DNA from: Hymenobacter cheonanensis
GTDB lineage: Bacteria; Bacteroidota; Bacteroidia; Cytophagales; Hymenobacteraceae
NCBI RefSeq assembly: GCF_030581075.1
Contig: NZ_JAUQSW010000015.1
Location: forward strand, 1 to 64,000
Length of the DNA: 64,000 nucleotides
Direction: 5' to 3'
Shown here: positions 24,655-34,044 of the stretch, piece after piece
Numbering within the stretch: the first letter of the stretch is position 1
Layout of the letters: each line of letters opens with the position of its first letter
Notes under the pieces: generated by a model
Databases searched by the model: none
What the model saw: the letters and a program-made list of their open reading frames with translations, nothing else
What the model was told of the DNA's origin: nothing
Position numbers and translations under genes: made by a program

Positions 24655-25071
24655 ATGACTACCACTATTGTTGCCTCTTACCCTTTCTTAGACGTGCTGC
24701 TGCACAGCGGCGGGCCGCGCAACGTGCTCGAAACCGAATGGCTCGGCTTTGCCGGCAGCGCCGATTTTCGCGCGGCCCTGGTAGAAGCCCTGCGCCTGGC
24801 CCGGCTGCACCACGTTACGGGCTGGGTGGCCGACGACCGCCGCCTCGGCGCCGTGCGCCCCAAAGACCTGGAGTGGACGCACACCGAGGTGCTAGCCCCG
24901 CTGGGCGCGCTGGGGGTGCTGCGCTTCGCGCACCTCGAATCGGAAGAAGCCATGAACCGCCTCACCATCGACGGCATGTACCAGCGCAGCCTGCCGGGCC
25001 TACCCTACGAGTTTCGGCACTTCTTGTCTCTGGCCGAAGCGCGCGCCTGGGCCTGCGGGCTGATTGATTGA
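24655..25071 (+). CDS. STAS/SpoIIAA-like small protein
   Basis: 138 aa. The order VLETEWLGFAGSADFRAALV, LHHVTGWVADDRRLGAVRP, LEWTHTEVLAPL resembles small SpoIIAA-like (STAS) proteins that are abundant in Hymenobacter. No signal or membrane segment. The stop overlaps a possible TTG of the next gene, so the two are probably one transcript. Function unknown. Confidence 0.5.
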   Translation: MTTTIVASYPFLDVLLHSGGPRNVLETEWLGFAGSADFRAALVEALRLARLHHVTGWVADDRRLGAVRPKDLEWTHTEVLAPLGALGVLRFAHLESEEAMNRLTIDGMYQRSLPGLPYEFRHFLSLAEARAWACGLID

Positions 25072-25073
25072 GT

Positions 25074-25343
25074 ATGAAAGAAGTCTGGGTTTTTCACGGT
25101 GTGGGCAGCCGCTTTGCGGGCGGGGTATTCTCCTCTAGGGCGCAAGCCGAAGAATTTATTAGCCTTTACCGACTGAGCGGTTTGCTCACCAACTACCCGG
25201 TTGGCATAAGCGCCTACGATTGGGCGATTCAAGAAAAGTTGTTCGAGCCCCGCAAGCCCGAACAATACGAAACCAGCTTTATACAGCGCTTTACAACAGC
25301 CAGCCAAGAACACTATCATTATGAGGATGGCCGCCTAGACTGA
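25074..25343 (+). CDS. Small protein, DUF7710-like
   Basis: 89 aa starting at ATG 25074, two bases after the previous stop. VWVFHGVGSRFAGGVFSS and ISAYDWAIQEKLFEP fit the short DUF7710-type proteins I recall. Soluble, no motif of known activity. Somewhat lower GC than the neighbours. Confidence 0.55.
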   Translation: MKEVWVFHGVGSRFAGGVFSSRAQAEEFISLYRLSGLLTNYPVGISAYDWAIQEKLFEPRKPEQYETSFIQRFTTASQEHYHYEDGRLD

Positions 25344-25428
25344 ATTATACTAGCCACTGCATTCAATCTTCCGCCACTCATTTCCCGTTTTCGTTGTTAC
25401 CCATTCAACGAAATCAATCAATTCGCTT

Positions 25429-27417
25429 TTGTCGACCCAAACTACGTCCCCCCACGCCGAGCCCTACGCCATTGAGCAGGAGCTGCGCCGCGTGCAGGCC
25501 TTGCTCAAGCTTGAGCAACAAGAAGATTTAGAGCAGTTTAAGCTAAAGAATGCCAAAGCCACCGTGCAGGAGCGTCAGAAGCGCGGCCTCACCTGGTACC
25601 CCGTCACGATTACTAAGGAAGACGTGGGCTTTGGCGGCAAGGTGGTGCTGGAGCTGGAGCGCCCCGCCGGGCAGCAGGGCCTACACCTGTTTCAGGTAGG
25701 CAAGAATGCGGCCTTATTTGGCAATATTCCGGGGCGCTCGGCCACCGACCGGCCCACGCTCAGCGGTGTGATTACTAGCGTGCGGCGCAATAAGCTGCTG
25801 CTGAGCACGGCCAAGGAAGACCTGCCCGACTGGGTGCTCGAAGGCGGCAAGCTGGGCATCGACCTCACGTTTGATGAGGTGAGCTACCGCGAGATGGACT
25901 ACGCGCTGGGCAAGGTGATGGGCGCCTACGGCGACCGCCTGGCCGACCTGCGCGATATTCTGCTGGGTGCCAAGCCCGCCCGCTTCCGTCAGGAGAAAGC
26001 CGACGACCTCTTCTACCCTAGCCCGCTGAACGAGAGCCAGCTAGCCGCCGTGCGCCACGTGCAGGCCGCCCAGGACGTGGCCATCATCCACGGCCCGCCC
26101 GGCACCGGCAAAACCACCACGCTGGTACAGGCCATCCTGGAAACCATCCGGCGCGAGCGCCGCGTGCTGGTGTGCGCCCCCAGCAACACGGCCGTAGACC
26201 TGCTTACCGAGAAGCTGGCCGAGCGCGGCGTCAACGTTATTCGGATGGGCAACCCTAGCCGGGTGAGCGACCTGCTGCTGGAGCACACCCTCGATGCCCA
26301 GGTGATGGCCCACAAGCGCTACGGCGAGCTGCGCAGTATGCGCCTCACGGCCGAGCAGTACCGCGAAGAAGCCGGCAAGCACACCAAGCACTTCGGCTGG
26401 GAAGAGCGCGAGCAGCGCCGCCACCTCAAGGAGGAAGCACGCGCCCTGCACCAGGAGGCCGATGGCCTGGAGCGCTACATTACCGAAGATTTGCTCGACC
26501 AGGTGCAGGTGATTACCTGTACCCTCGTGGGCGCCAGCAACCGCAACATCCGCCACCTCACCTACGAGACGGTATTTATCGACGAGGCCGCCCAAGCCTT
26601 GGAGCCGGGCTGCTGGATTCCGATTGCTAAGGCGGGCCGCGTGGTGCTGGCCGGCGACCACCAGCAGCTGCCGCCCACCGTGAAAAGCGAGAAGGCCGGC
26701 GCCCTGCGCGAAACGCTGTTCGAGAAGGCTATCAAACGCCAGCCCGAGGCTAGCCGCATGCTCGAAGTGCAGTACCGCATGCACGAGCAGATTATGCAGT
26801 TCAGCTCCGAGCAGTTCTACGAAGGCCGCCTGGTGGCGGCGCCCACCGTGGCCCACGCCGGCCTCGATGCTTACGATATTCGCTTCGCCCCCGACCTGCC
26901 GGTGGAGTTTCTGGATACGGCCGGCTTTGGCTTTCAGGAAATTACCATCCCCGAAAGCCGCTCTACGGCTAACCCTGAGGAGGCCGACCTGCTGCTGAAG
27001 CGCCTGGCCCAGCTGCTGGAGCCCTACGACCAGGCCGACCACGAAACCGACCCGCTCAGCATTGGCGTCATTGCCCCGTACCGCGCCCAAATCAATTATC
27101 TGAAAGACGCAGTGGAAGAAAACGATGAGCTTAGCGGCCTGCTGCTGCACCGCCAGCTTAGCGTGGGCACCGTCGACTCATTTCAGGGCCAGGAGCGCGA
27201 TATAATCGCTATCTCACTCACGCGCAGCAACTCGCACGGCGAAATCGGCTTCCTCTCCGACATCCGGCGCATGAACGTGGGCATGACCCGGGCGCGCAAA
27301 AAGCTGCTGCTCGTGGGCGACTCCAGCACGCTAGGGGCGCACCCGTTCTACAAGGCATTTCTCGACTACGTGGAGCGCGTGGGCGGCTACCGCACCGCCT
27401 GGGAATTGCAGGATTAA
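25429..27417 (+). CDS. SF1B helicase of the IGHMBP2/Dna2 type
   Basis: 662 aa. The helicase motifs are complete: Walker A GPPGTGKTTT (about 219-228), Walker B region FIDEAAQALEP, GDHQQLPPTV, QYRMHEQIM, VDSFQGQERD and VGMTRARKKL. A beta-barrel-like domain precedes them and a helical 1C insertion follows motif Ia. Relatives unwind DNA or RNA 5' to 3'. TTG at 25429 is taken as start (MSTQTTSPHAEP); no earlier ATG fits. Stand-alone gene followed by a long hairpin. Confidence 0.88.
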   Translation: MSTQTTSPHAEPYAIEQELRRVQALLKLEQQEDLEQFKLKNAKATVQERQKRGLTWYPVTITKEDVGFGGKVVLELERPAGQQGLHLFQVGKNAALFGNIPGRSATDRPTLSGVITSVRRNKLLLSTAKEDLPDWVLEGGKLGIDLTFDEVSYREMDYALGKVMGAYGDRLADLRDILLGAKPARFRQEKADDLFYPSPLNESQLAAVRHVQAAQDVAIIHGPPGTGKTTTLVQAILETIRRERRVLVCAPSNTAVDLLTEKLAERGVNVIRMGNPSRVSDLLLEHTLDAQVMAHKRYGELRSMRLTAEQYREEAGKHTKHFGWEEREQRRHLKEEARALHQEADGLERYITEDLLDQVQVITCTLVGASNRNIRHLTYETVFIDEAAQALEPGCWIPIAKAGRVVLAGDHQQLPPTVKSEKAGALRETLFEKAIKRQPEASRMLEVQYRMHEQIMQFSSEQFYEGRLVAAPTVAHAGLDAYDIRFAPDLPVEFLDTAGFGFQEITIPESRSTANPEEADLLLKRLAQLLEPYDQADHETDPLSIGVIAPYRAQINYLKDAVEENDELSGLLLHRQLSVGTVDSFQGQERDIIAISLTRSNSHGEIGFLSDIRRMNVGMTRARKKLLLVGDSSTLGAHPFYKAFLDYVERVGGYRTAWELQD

Positions 27418-27432
27418 GTTAGTATAAACGAC

Positions 27433-27548
27433 AACCGCCCGTCAGGCTACCCAGGCGTTCGCTTGCCGCAGCACTTCTACCGCCTTCTTGAATGAAGCGG
27501 CAGAGGCAGCGCGGCAAGCGGACGCTCGGGAGCGTGACGGGCGGTTTT
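27433..27548. repeat. 114-nt imperfect hairpin with terminator-like end
   Basis: AACCGCCCGTCA at 27433-27444 pairs with TGACGGGCGGTT at 27535-27546, and a long inner part pairs GCGTTCGCTTGCCGC with GCGGCAAGCGGACGC. It ends in TTTT. It lies between two convergent genes, so it may terminate both, but its size suggests a mobile hairpin repeat. Confidence 0.7.
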
Positions 27549-27562
27549 AATTACTTGGGCTG

Positions 27563-28705
27563 CTACTTCAGGTCGATTATCGACTCGGTATGCGGGGCAT
27601 CCGATTTGGTATTCACGAATTTTTTGTCGGGCTTGTCGTAGTCCGACACAAGCAGCTGCTTGCCTTTGAGCAGCACCTCGGCGGGCTGGTCGAGCTTGCC
27701 GCCCGCGCCGTTGGTGTCGCCGTTGCGGGCTAGTATGGTGTGCGCGCCAGTCGTCAAATCAACCACGTCAATCGAGTTGAGGCGCGAGCTGCACACGTAG
27801 GCCTTGTCGGTAGCGCGGTCAATAACCAGGCCGTCGATGCACGGTATTTTGGGGCTAGCCACGGGTACCGCTTCCTGCTTGGCAAAGCTGCCGTCGGGCT
27901 TCAGGGTTACGCGGTAAAGCGTGCCATCGCCATACGAGCCGGTGTAGAGGCGGCCCTGGCTGTCGTAGTCGATGCCATCGGCGCCATTGTCGATGTCCGT
28001 CTCGTTCACGGTCGTCGTAAACGTCGTCAGCACGTGCGGGTCCAGCGTTTTGGGCTTAAGATGCAGGGTAGTACCCGGCTTAAGCTCGGCCAGGCTGAAG
28101 TGCATAATCGCGCTGCCTTTGTCATTGCCAGGCAGGTCCCACTGGCTATCGGTTACGTACAGGTCTTTGCCTTTCCACACCACGCCGTTGGCCAGCGCAA
28201 AGCCGTCAACGGCGGTTTCTACCTTGCCGGGCTTACCGCCGCTCATCAGCACCCGCATCAGGCGCGACTTAAAATCCTTGCTGTTTTCGTATTGGTTTTC
28301 AGCGTAGTATAAGTTCCCATCCGGCCCCACTGCCAAATCCATTGGCGCGGCGTGCTTGGTAGTGGGCTCGGGGGGCAGGTTGTTAAGGAAGGGCTTGTAG
28401 CCACTCGCCGTCAGCTCCACGATGCGGGCCGGATACTTATTGTCGGCCAGGTTAGGCACCGATAGGAATACCCGGCCATCGGGGGCCAGCGCCAGGCCAT
28501 CGGGCGTGTTCAGCGAGTCGGGGAAAGTAGCCAGCAGGCGCGGCGTGGCACCCTGGGTGGCACTGTCAGTTTTAACCTGCGCTTCGGCCGACTTATCGGT
28601 GGCATCGGCGGCGGCCTGCTTTTCGGCCGGCTGCTGCGGCCCGCAGCTGGCTAGCAGGCCCGCGCCCAGCAGCGCGGTAGCCCAGCCATAATATGAATTT
28701 TTCAT
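27563..28705 (-). CDS. SMP-30/gluconolactonase-like lipoprotein
   Basis: 380 aa. Signal peptide with lipobox LLASC (C22), a charged Ala/Lys/Asp linker, then a six-bladed propeller of the SMP-30/gluconolaconase/LRE type: LNTPDGLALAPDGRVFLS, PMDLAVGPDGNLYYAENQ, NGADGIDYDSQGRLYTGS and IPCIDGLVIDRATDKAYV. The repeated DG-hydrophobic pattern marks the blades. It may act as a lactonase or a scaffold in the periplasm. ATG at 28705 is chosen since MKNS directly precedes the hydrophobic core. Confidence 0.75.
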   Translation of the reverse strand: MKNSYYGWATALLGAGLLASCGPQQPAEKQAAADATDKSAEAQVKTDSATQGATPRLLATFPDSLNTPDGLALAPDGRVFLSVPNLADNKYPARIVELTASGYKPFLNNLPPEPTTKHAAPMDLAVGPDGNLYYAENQYENSKDFKSRLMRVLMSGGKPGKVETAVDGFALANGVVWKGKDLYVTDSQWDLPGNDKGSAIMHFSLAELKPGTTLHLKPKTLDPHVLTTFTTTVNETDIDNGADGIDYDSQGRLYTGSYGDGTLYRVTLKPDGSFAKQEAVPVASPKIPCIDGLVIDRATDKAYVCSSRLNSIDVVDLTTGAHTILARNGDTNGAGGKLDQPAEVLLKGKQLLVSDYDKPDKKFVNTKSDAPHTESIIDLK

Positions 28706-28980
28706 GAACAACAAACTGCTAGTGGAAGAAGTATGCCGCCATACGCACCGCGCGGGCCCGGGGTTTTTCTACCGCAGCCGGGGTCCCAACCGGCTTTTTT
28801 TACCCGATTAGTATCCTCGTCCTTACCCGCTGCTAGAGGTTTGCCAATCAAGAGCTGAAGCAGCCGGCAGACCCGCTCCGCGCAACCCGCTGCTGGTGCG
28901 AGCGGCTGGCTGGTGCCAACCCTGCCCGGGCGAGCCCGTTTAGGCACCCAGTTTTCAAGCCTCTATTCCTTTTCCCCGAG

Positions 28981-31170
28981 ATGAGCGATAAACCCCTAGC
29001 CAAGCAGACCCACGAAGACGTGGTCGGCAACCCCAAGACCGACGAGATGGCCCAGAACCGCGAAGACGGCTACGGGAAGTTTCTGACTACCAACCAGGGC
29101 TTGCGCGTCAACGACGACCAGAACCAGCTGAAGGCCGGCGAGCGCGGCCCCACGCTGCTCGAAGACTTCATCTACCGCGAGAAGATGACGCACTTCGACC
29201 ACGAACGCATTCCCGAGCGCGTGGTGCACGCCCGCGGCGTGGCCGCCCACGGCTACTTCGAAGCTTATAACGACAACGCCAACCTGAGCCGCGCCGCCTT
29301 CTTGCAGCCCGGCGCCGTAACGCCGGTGTTCACGCGCTTTTCCACGGTAGCCGGCTCGCGGGGCTCCAGCGACATGGCGCGCGACGTGCGCGGCTTCGCC
29401 GTGAAATTCTACACCGAGGAAGGCGTTTATGACCTGGTAGGCAATAACATCCCGGTTTTCTTTATCCAGGATGCCATCAAGTTTCCCGACTTCATTCACG
29501 CCGTGAAGCCGGAGCCGCACAACGAAATTCCGCAGGCCGCTTCGGCCCACGACACGTTCTACGACTTCATCTCGATTAACCCCGAAACCACGCACATGCT
29601 GCTGTGGGTGATGAGCGACCGCGGCCTGCCCCGCAGCCTGCGCATGATGGAAGGCTTTGGTATTCACACCTTTCGCCTCGTAAACGCCGAGGGCAAGGCG
29701 CGCTTCGTAAAATTTCACTGGAAACCCTTACTAGGCACCCACTCGGTAGCCTGGGAAGAGGCGCAGCAGATTTCGGGCAAAGACCCCGATTTCCACCGCC
29801 GCGACCTGTGGAGCAACATCGAAGGCGGCAACTACCCCGAGTGGGAGCTGGGCGTGCAAGTGGTAGAAGAAGAGGACGAGCGCAAGTTCGACTTCGATAT
29901 TCTCGACTCGACCAAGCTCATTCCGGAGGAGCAGGTACCCGTGATTAAGCTGGGCAAGATGGTACTCAACCGCAACGTAGACAACTACTTTGCCGAGACC
30001 GAGCAGGTAGCGTTCTGCCTGAGCCACATCGTGCCGGGCATTGATTTCTCGAACGACCCGCTGCTGCAAGGCCGCCTGTTTTCGTACCTTGATACGCAGC
30101 TCAAGCGCCTGGGCGGGCCGAACTTCCACGAGATTCCGATTAACCGCTCGCTAGCCCCCATTCACAACGGGCAGCGCGATGGGCACATGCGCCAGACCAT
30201 CAACAAGGGCAACGTGGCCTATGGCGTGAATAAGCTTAACGACGGCTACCCCAAGCAGGCCAAGGCTAGCGAGGGCGGCTTCGTATCGAGCTACGAGCGC
30301 GTGGAAGGCCACAAAATCCGGCTGCGCAGCAAGAGCTTCGTCGACCACTACAGCCAGGCCAAGCTGTTCTGGAACAGCCAGACCGATGCCGAGAAGATGC
30401 ACATTGTGAAGGCCTTGCGCTTTGAACTGAGCCACGTGCAGCACTCGGAAGTGCAGGAGCGTACCCTGGTGCAGCTAGCCCAGGTAGACCACGACCTGGC
30501 CCGCCGCGTGGCCGAAGGCCTGGGCATGGCAGTGCCTTCCTCGGACGGTGTGCAGCTGAACCTGGCCGTGCCCGCCGATGGCGACGTGGCCCACTACCAG
30601 TCGGGCCCGGTGAAGGATGCCAGCGCCAGCTCGCCGGCCCTGAGTATTGCCACCGACAGCCCCATCAACGCCGGCAAAGCCAGCATTAAGACCCGCCAGA
30701 TTGCCATTTTGGCCACCGATGGCGCCGACGTGGCCGCCATTGGCGAGCTGATGAAGACGCTGATGGACCAGGGCGCCCAAACTGCCATTGTAGCCACCCA
30801 CCTGGGCACACTGAAAGGCAAGGACGGCCAGGAAATCCTGATTAACTGGACGTTCCAGGCCACGTCCTCAGTCTTGTTCGATGCCTTGTACGTGGCCGGC
30901 GGCGCCGGCAGCGTGCAGAGGCTGACCCAGGACGCCGACGCCGTGCGCTTCGTAAATGAGGCCTTCCGCCACTGCAAGCCCCTGGCCGCCTCGGCCGAGG
31001 GCGTAGAGCTGCTCAAAGCCGCCTCGTATCCCGGCGCGACCGACATTTTGAGCGCCGATGGCGTGGTGACGAGCCCTGACAACAAAGTGGCCGGGCTAGC
31101 CCAGAACTTCATCAAGGCCATTGCGCAGCACCGCTTCTGGAGCCGCGAGCTGAAGGCGATGCCCGCTTAA
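28981..31170 (+). CDS. katE: Large-subunit catalase (HPII type)
   Basis: 729 aa. The catalase core carries the distal His in [13 protein letters not shown], Asn in [11 protein letters not shown], and the proximal heme Tyr in [15 protein letters not shown]. The last 170 residues (from [20 protein letters not shown]) form the flavodoxin/GATase1-like domain typical of clade 2 HPII catalases. It decomposes hydrogen peroxide. The start ATGAGCGATAAA gives a normal N-terminal extension of about 70 residues. Alone between its own terminator and the divergent SMP-30 gene. Confidence 0.96.
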   Translation: MSDKPLAKQTHEDVVGNPKTDEMAQNREDGYGKFLTTNQGLRVNDDQNQLKAGERGPTLLEDFIYREKMTHFDHERIPERVVHARGVAAHGYFEAYNDNANLSRAAFLQPGAVTPVFTRFSTVAGSRGSSDMARDVRGFAVKFYTEEGVYDLVGNNIPVFFIQDAIKFPDFIHAVKPEPHNEIPQAASAHDTFYDFISINPETTHMLLWVMSDRGLPRSLRMMEGFGIHTFRLVNAEGKARFVKFHWKPLLGTHSVAWEEAQQISGKDPDFHRRDLWSNIEGGNYPEWELGVQVVEEEDERKFDFDILDSTKLIPEEQVPVIKLGKMVLNRNVDNYFAETEQVAFCLSHIVPGIDFSNDPLLQGRLFSYLDTQLKRLGGPNFHEIPINRSLAPIHNGQRDGHMRQTINKGNVAYGVNKLNDGYPKQAKASEGGFVSSYERVEGHKIRLRSKSFVDHYSQAKLFWNSQTDAEKMHIVKALRFELSHVQHSEVQERTLVQLAQVDHDLARRVAEGLGMAVPSSDGVQLNLAVPADGDVAHYQSGPVKDASASSPALSIATDSPINAGKASIKTRQIAILATDGADVAAIGELMKTLMDQGAQTAIVATHLGTLKGKDGQEILINWTFQATSSVLFDALYVAGGAGSVQRLTQDADAVRFVNEAFRHCKPLAASAEGVELLKAASYPGATDILSADGVVTSPDNKVAGLAQNFIKAIAQHRFWSRELKAMPA

Positions 31171-31190
31171 AAACTGGGGCATTAAAAACT

Positions 31191-31234
31191 AAATTCCCCC
31201 GCCGCCCGTTGGGTATGGCGGGGGAATTTTTTTG
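31191..31234 (+). terminator. Rho-independent terminator of katE
   Basis: AAATTCCCCCGCC (31191-31203) pairs with GGCGGGGGAATTT (31217-31229), followed by T. Confidence 0.9.
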
Positions 31235-31307
31235 CTTCCGCTAGGGCCGAGTTCGGACCAAAGCCCGCTTACCGGCCTTTAAATGGCAATTAGTCAGGGG
31301 CTGACCC

Positions 31308-31315
31308 TACCTTTG
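31308..31315 (+). promoter_or_regulatory. -7 box for slyD
   Basis: TACCTTTG fits TAnnTTTG, 25 bases before the ATG at 31341. Confidence 0.55.
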
Positions 31316-31340
31316 CCCCATACCACCCCACCCCACTTCT

Positions 31341-31856
31341 ATGGCTAGCATTGCCCAAAACTCGGTCGTGACCCTGACGTACGACCTCTCCGTAACCGAC
31401 GAAAACCAGCAGAAAGTATTGGTAGAGCAAGCCGAAGCCGACGAGCCGATGGTCTTCCTATTTGGCCACAGTGGCCTGCCCGAAGAGTTTGAGCGCCAGC
31501 TCGATGGTAAAAACCCCGGCGACGATTTCAGCTTCTCGCTCACGCCCGAGCAGGCCTATGGCGACTACGACCAGCAGGCCGTAGTGGAGATTCCGAAGCA
31601 GGTATTTGAAATTGACGGCCAGCTCGACGACCAGATGCTGCAGGTAGGCAACTACCTGCCCATGGCCGACAACGAAGGCAACCACATGCAAGCCAAGGTA
31701 GTAGAAATCGGCGCTGAGCAGGTAACTATGGATTTCAACCACCCGCTGGCCGGCATGGTGATGCACTTCGACGGCAAAATCCAGGATGTGCGCCCCGCCA
31801 CCGCCGAGGAGCTGGCCCACGGCCACGTGCACGGCGAAGGCGGCCACCACCACTAG
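31341..31856 (+). CDS. slyD: FKBP-type peptidyl-prolyl isomerase, SlyD-like
   Basis: 171 aa. The FKBP strand TLTYDLSVTDENQQ is interrupted by an insert-in-flap domain, with PMVFLFGHSGLPEEFERQLD and FSLTPEQAYGDYD, the arrangement of SlyD. The C-terminus is histidine-rich (HGHVHGEGGHHH) and should bind nickel or other metals, like the SlyD tail. It speeds up prolyl isomerisation and acts as a chaperone in the cytoplasm. Monocistronic. Confidence 0.9.
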   Translation: MASIAQNSVVTLTYDLSVTDENQQKVLVEQAEADEPMVFLFGHSGLPEEFERQLDGKNPGDDFSFSLTPEQAYGDYDQQAVVEIPKQVFEIDGQLDDQMLQVGNYLPMADNEGNHMQAKVVEIGAEQVTMDFNHPLAGMVMHFDGKIQDVRPATAEELAHGHVHGEGGHHH

Positions 31857-31903
31857 CCTCCCCACCGGCTACTTAGCCGGCCCCACCACTGCCCTTTATC
31901 CGG

Positions 31904-31946
31904 AGCGGGAAGAGCTTGCCTGGCGAGTTCTTCCCGCTTCTATTTT
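31904..31946 (+). terminator. Terminator of slyD
   Basis: AGCGGGAAGA (31904-31913) pairs with TCTTCCCGCT (31929-31938), then TCTATTTT. A short palindrome AGGAGCTTAGCTCCT follows at 31947-31961, before the first SemiSWEET gene. Confidence 0.75.
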
Positions 31947-31980
31947 AGGAGCTTAGCTCCTGCCCACGAACTGTTTACCT

Positions 31981-32271
31981 ATGTCGTTCTTCTCCCTGAT
32001 TGGCGGGCTGGCTGCCTTTCTAACCACGGCCGCCTACGTGCCCCAGGCCTACAAAACCATCAAGACGCGCGCCACGGCGGCGCTCTCGCTGCCTACCTAT
32101 GTGATGCTGTTTGTGGGGGCCTGCCTGTGGGCCACCTACGGCCTGCACATTGGCGACCTGCCGGTTATCGTGTCCAACATTGTAACGGCCGCGCTGGCGG
32201 GTATTATTCTGGTTTTGAAGCTGACCGCCAAGCCTACGGAGGAGAATACTGACGCAACGAGCGCGCCCTAG
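31981..32271 (+). CDS. SemiSWEET sugar transporter (copy 1)
   Basis: 96 aa, three transmembrane helices forming one MtN3/PQ-loop triple-helix bundle. TTAAYVPQAYKTIKTRATAA contains the PQ motif, and LSLPTYVMLFVGACLWATYG the second helix. SemiSWEETs dimerise to form a complete sugar pore in the inner membrane. The copy 2 gene lies 88 bases downstream and is clearly related, with the same helix order. Confidence 0.9.
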   Translation: MSFFSLIGGLAAFLTTAAYVPQAYKTIKTRATAALSLPTYVMLFVGACLWATYGLHIGDLPVIVSNIVTAALAGIILVLKLTAKPTEENTDATSAP

Positions 32272-32359
32272 CCGCTACCTTGCGGCCCGGGCGGGGCGGG
32301 CCAATTGGCGGGCCCCGTCCGGCTTTTGCCCTCACTGCCTGTTCTTCTTTTCGTTAGCT

Positions 32360-32638
32360 ATGACCACCGTTACCCTCATCGGCAGCCTGGCCGCTTTTCT
32401 GACTACCATTGCCTACGTGCCGCAGGCGTACCAAACCATAAAAACCCGCGACACCAGCGCCCTCTCGCTGCCCACCTTCCTGATTTTGTTTTTGGGCACT
32501 TGTCTGTGGGGAACTTACGCGGTGCTCATCCACGACATTCCGATTTTGATGACCAATCTCATCTCGGGCGGGCTAGCCACCATTATCCTTTACCTGAAGC
32601 TCACGGCCAAGCCAGGCGATAAGGTAGCGCGGACTTAG
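32360..32638 (+). CDS. SemiSWEET sugar transporter (copy 2)
   Basis: 92 aa, paralogue of copy 1: TTIAYVPQAYQTIKTRDTSA and ALSLPTFLILFLGTCLWGTY align without gaps to its neighbour. The loop ends KLTAKPGDK in place of KLTAKPTEE. Two adjacent single-bundle genes could form homodimers or a heterodimer; they mimic the two halves of a eukaryotic SWEET. The gap between them (32,272-32,359) shows no terminator, so they may share one mRNA. Confidence 0.9.
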   Translation: MTTVTLIGSLAAFLTTIAYVPQAYQTIKTRDTSALSLPTFLILFLGTCLWGTYAVLIHDIPILMTNLISGGLATIILYLKLTAKPGDKVART

Positions 32639-32680
32639 TCCACGTAGCCTGTTGCCCAGGTATGGCCTGCAAACCCCGCG

Positions 32681-33271
32681 CTACAACCCGGCCGCGTAGG
32701 CTTGCAGCATGGGGAAAAACTCCCGGAAATCGGCCTCGTAGGCAGTGTAGTTGCGGCGCAGCTCTTCGGTGGCCGTATCCATGCCCGAGCCGGGCGAGGC
32801 CCGGCGGCTGAGGCCCAGCAAGGCACGGGTAATGCCTTCGAGGTCAGCATAGTGCAGCAGCCAATTGTGCTGCACCAGGTGCGGAAAAAACCGCTGCACT
32901 GCCGCCGGAAAGCCGGCCTGCTGGCTAGCCAGCCCGGCATATACGCGCTGGGTAAAATCGGCCAGGCTTTCGCTGGAAAACTCCGTAAAGTAGCGCGCCA
33001 GAAAATGGTCCATAAACACGTCGGCCACCACGCCGGCGTACTTGCCGGCGCCGGCCGCGCGCAGGCGGGCCGTGGTGCGCCGCACCACGGGGTGCTGGTC
33101 GGTAAAGGTGTCGATGGCGCGGTGCGCCCGAATGCCGGCCTGCACGGCGGGCGCGTAGGTTTCGAGCTGGCGGCCGGGCACCGAGTCGGCAATAAACTGG
33201 CCCACTAGCCGCCCCGGGTAGTCAGGAGCGGCGGGCGGGCCAGCCAGGTAGAGGTGGGCCAGAAAATTCAT
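32681..33271 (-). CDS. acpH: Acyl carrier protein phosphodiesterase-like protein
   Basis: 196 aa. MNFLAHLYLAGPPAAPDYPG followed by GQFIADSVPGRQ, HRAIDTFTDQHPVVRRTTAR and VVADVFMDHFLARYF match AcpH, which removes the phosphopantetheine arm from holo-ACP. The family is a divergent HD-type hydrolase. ATG 33271 is selected because the conserved MNFLAHLYL must be the N-terminus; the frame is open further upstream. Confidence 0.85.
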   Translation of the reverse strand: MNFLAHLYLAGPPAAPDYPGRLVGQFIADSVPGRQLETYAPAVQAGIRAHRAIDTFTDQHPVVRRTTARLRAAGAGKYAGVVADVFMDHFLARYFTEFSSESLADFTQRVYAGLASQQAGFPAAVQRFFPHLVQHNWLLHYADLEGITRALLGLSRRASPGSGMDTATEELRRNYTAYEADFREFFPMLQAYAAGL

Positions 33272-33410
33272 AAGCGGGGCGGCAAAAGGGCCACGCGCGG
33301 CGGCCTGCCCCTTCCAACCGGGAAACCCGGGGCAAGTTCGGCCGTAAGCTAAAGCCGCAGCGTGCGCCCAGCGGGCCCGCTCCCGTTCTTTCCTTACCAT
33401 TTCCTTTCCC

Positions 33411-33923
33411 ATGTCTGATTCGAAAACCCCGGTCACCCACGACCTCAGCAAGCTATTTGAAAAAATCAAGGATGTGCGCATCGCCATGCTCTCGACCTTC
33501 GACGAGGAGCACGCGCTGCACAGCCGCCCAATGGGCACCATCAAGCCCGGCACCGACGGGGCACTGTACTTCTTCACCGATAAGGATTCGGCCAAGGTGT
33601 ACGAAGTAAAAAAAGACAATAAGGTTAACCTGAGCTACGCCAACCCTAGCGACAACGTGTACGTGTCGATATCGGGCACGGCCAGCGCCTACCGCGACGA
33701 AGCGAAGATTGCCGAGCTGTGGAGCGAGGACATGAAAGCCTGGTTTCCGAAAGGCAAGGAAGACCCGAACATCATGATTCTCAAAGTTGACATTGAGAAA
33801 GGTGAGTACTGGGATTCGCCCAGCGGCATGCTGTCGCGCGCCTACGCTTACTTGCGCGCCGTAACTACGGGCGAGGGCAGCAAGTCGGACGACGTGAATG
33901 AGCACGCCCAGGTGCAGAAATAA
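33411..33923 (+). CDS. Pyridoxamine 5'-phosphate oxidase-like general stress protein
   Basis: 170 aa. A split-barrel flavin-binding fold of the general stress protein 26 group: VRIAMLSTFDEEHALHSRPM, GALYFFTDKDSAKVYEVKKD, KVNLSYANPSDNVYVSISGT and a conserved acidic WSEDMKAWFPKGKEDPNI. These proteins bind FMN or FAD; the physiological substrate is unknown. Not true pyridoxine oxidases. Divergent from acpH. Confidence 0.85.
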   Translation: MSDSKTPVTHDLSKLFEKIKDVRIAMLSTFDEEHALHSRPMGTIKPGTDGALYFFTDKDSAKVYEVKKDNKVNLSYANPSDNVYVSISGTASAYRDEAKIAELWSEDMKAWFPKGKEDPNIMILKVDIEKGEYWDSPSGMLSRAYAYLRAVTTGEGSKSDDVNEHAQVQK

Positions 33924-33937
33924 GTATGAGGTAAAAG

Positions 33938-33984
33938 GTATGAATTATGAGGTGCCGGACGAGTTCATAACTCATAATTCATAC
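33938..33984. repeat. Perfect 14-bp inverted repeat
   Basis: GTATGAATTATGAG at 33938-33951 and CTCATAATTCATAC at 33971-33984 with a 19-base loop, just after the stress-protein stop and before its terminator. AT-rich, unlike the surroundings. Confidence 0.7.
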
Positions 33985-33990
33985 ATTAAA

Positions 33991-34022
33991 AAAAAGGCCG
34001 GACGCGATTCCGGCCTTTTTTT
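33991..34022 (+). terminator. Rho-independent terminator
   Basis: AAAAAGGCCGGA (33991-34002) pairs with TCCGGCCTTTTT (34009-34020); symmetrical A and T flanks. Confidence 0.9.
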
Positions 34023-34044
34023 GCGCCCGGTTGTTACCCTAGCC

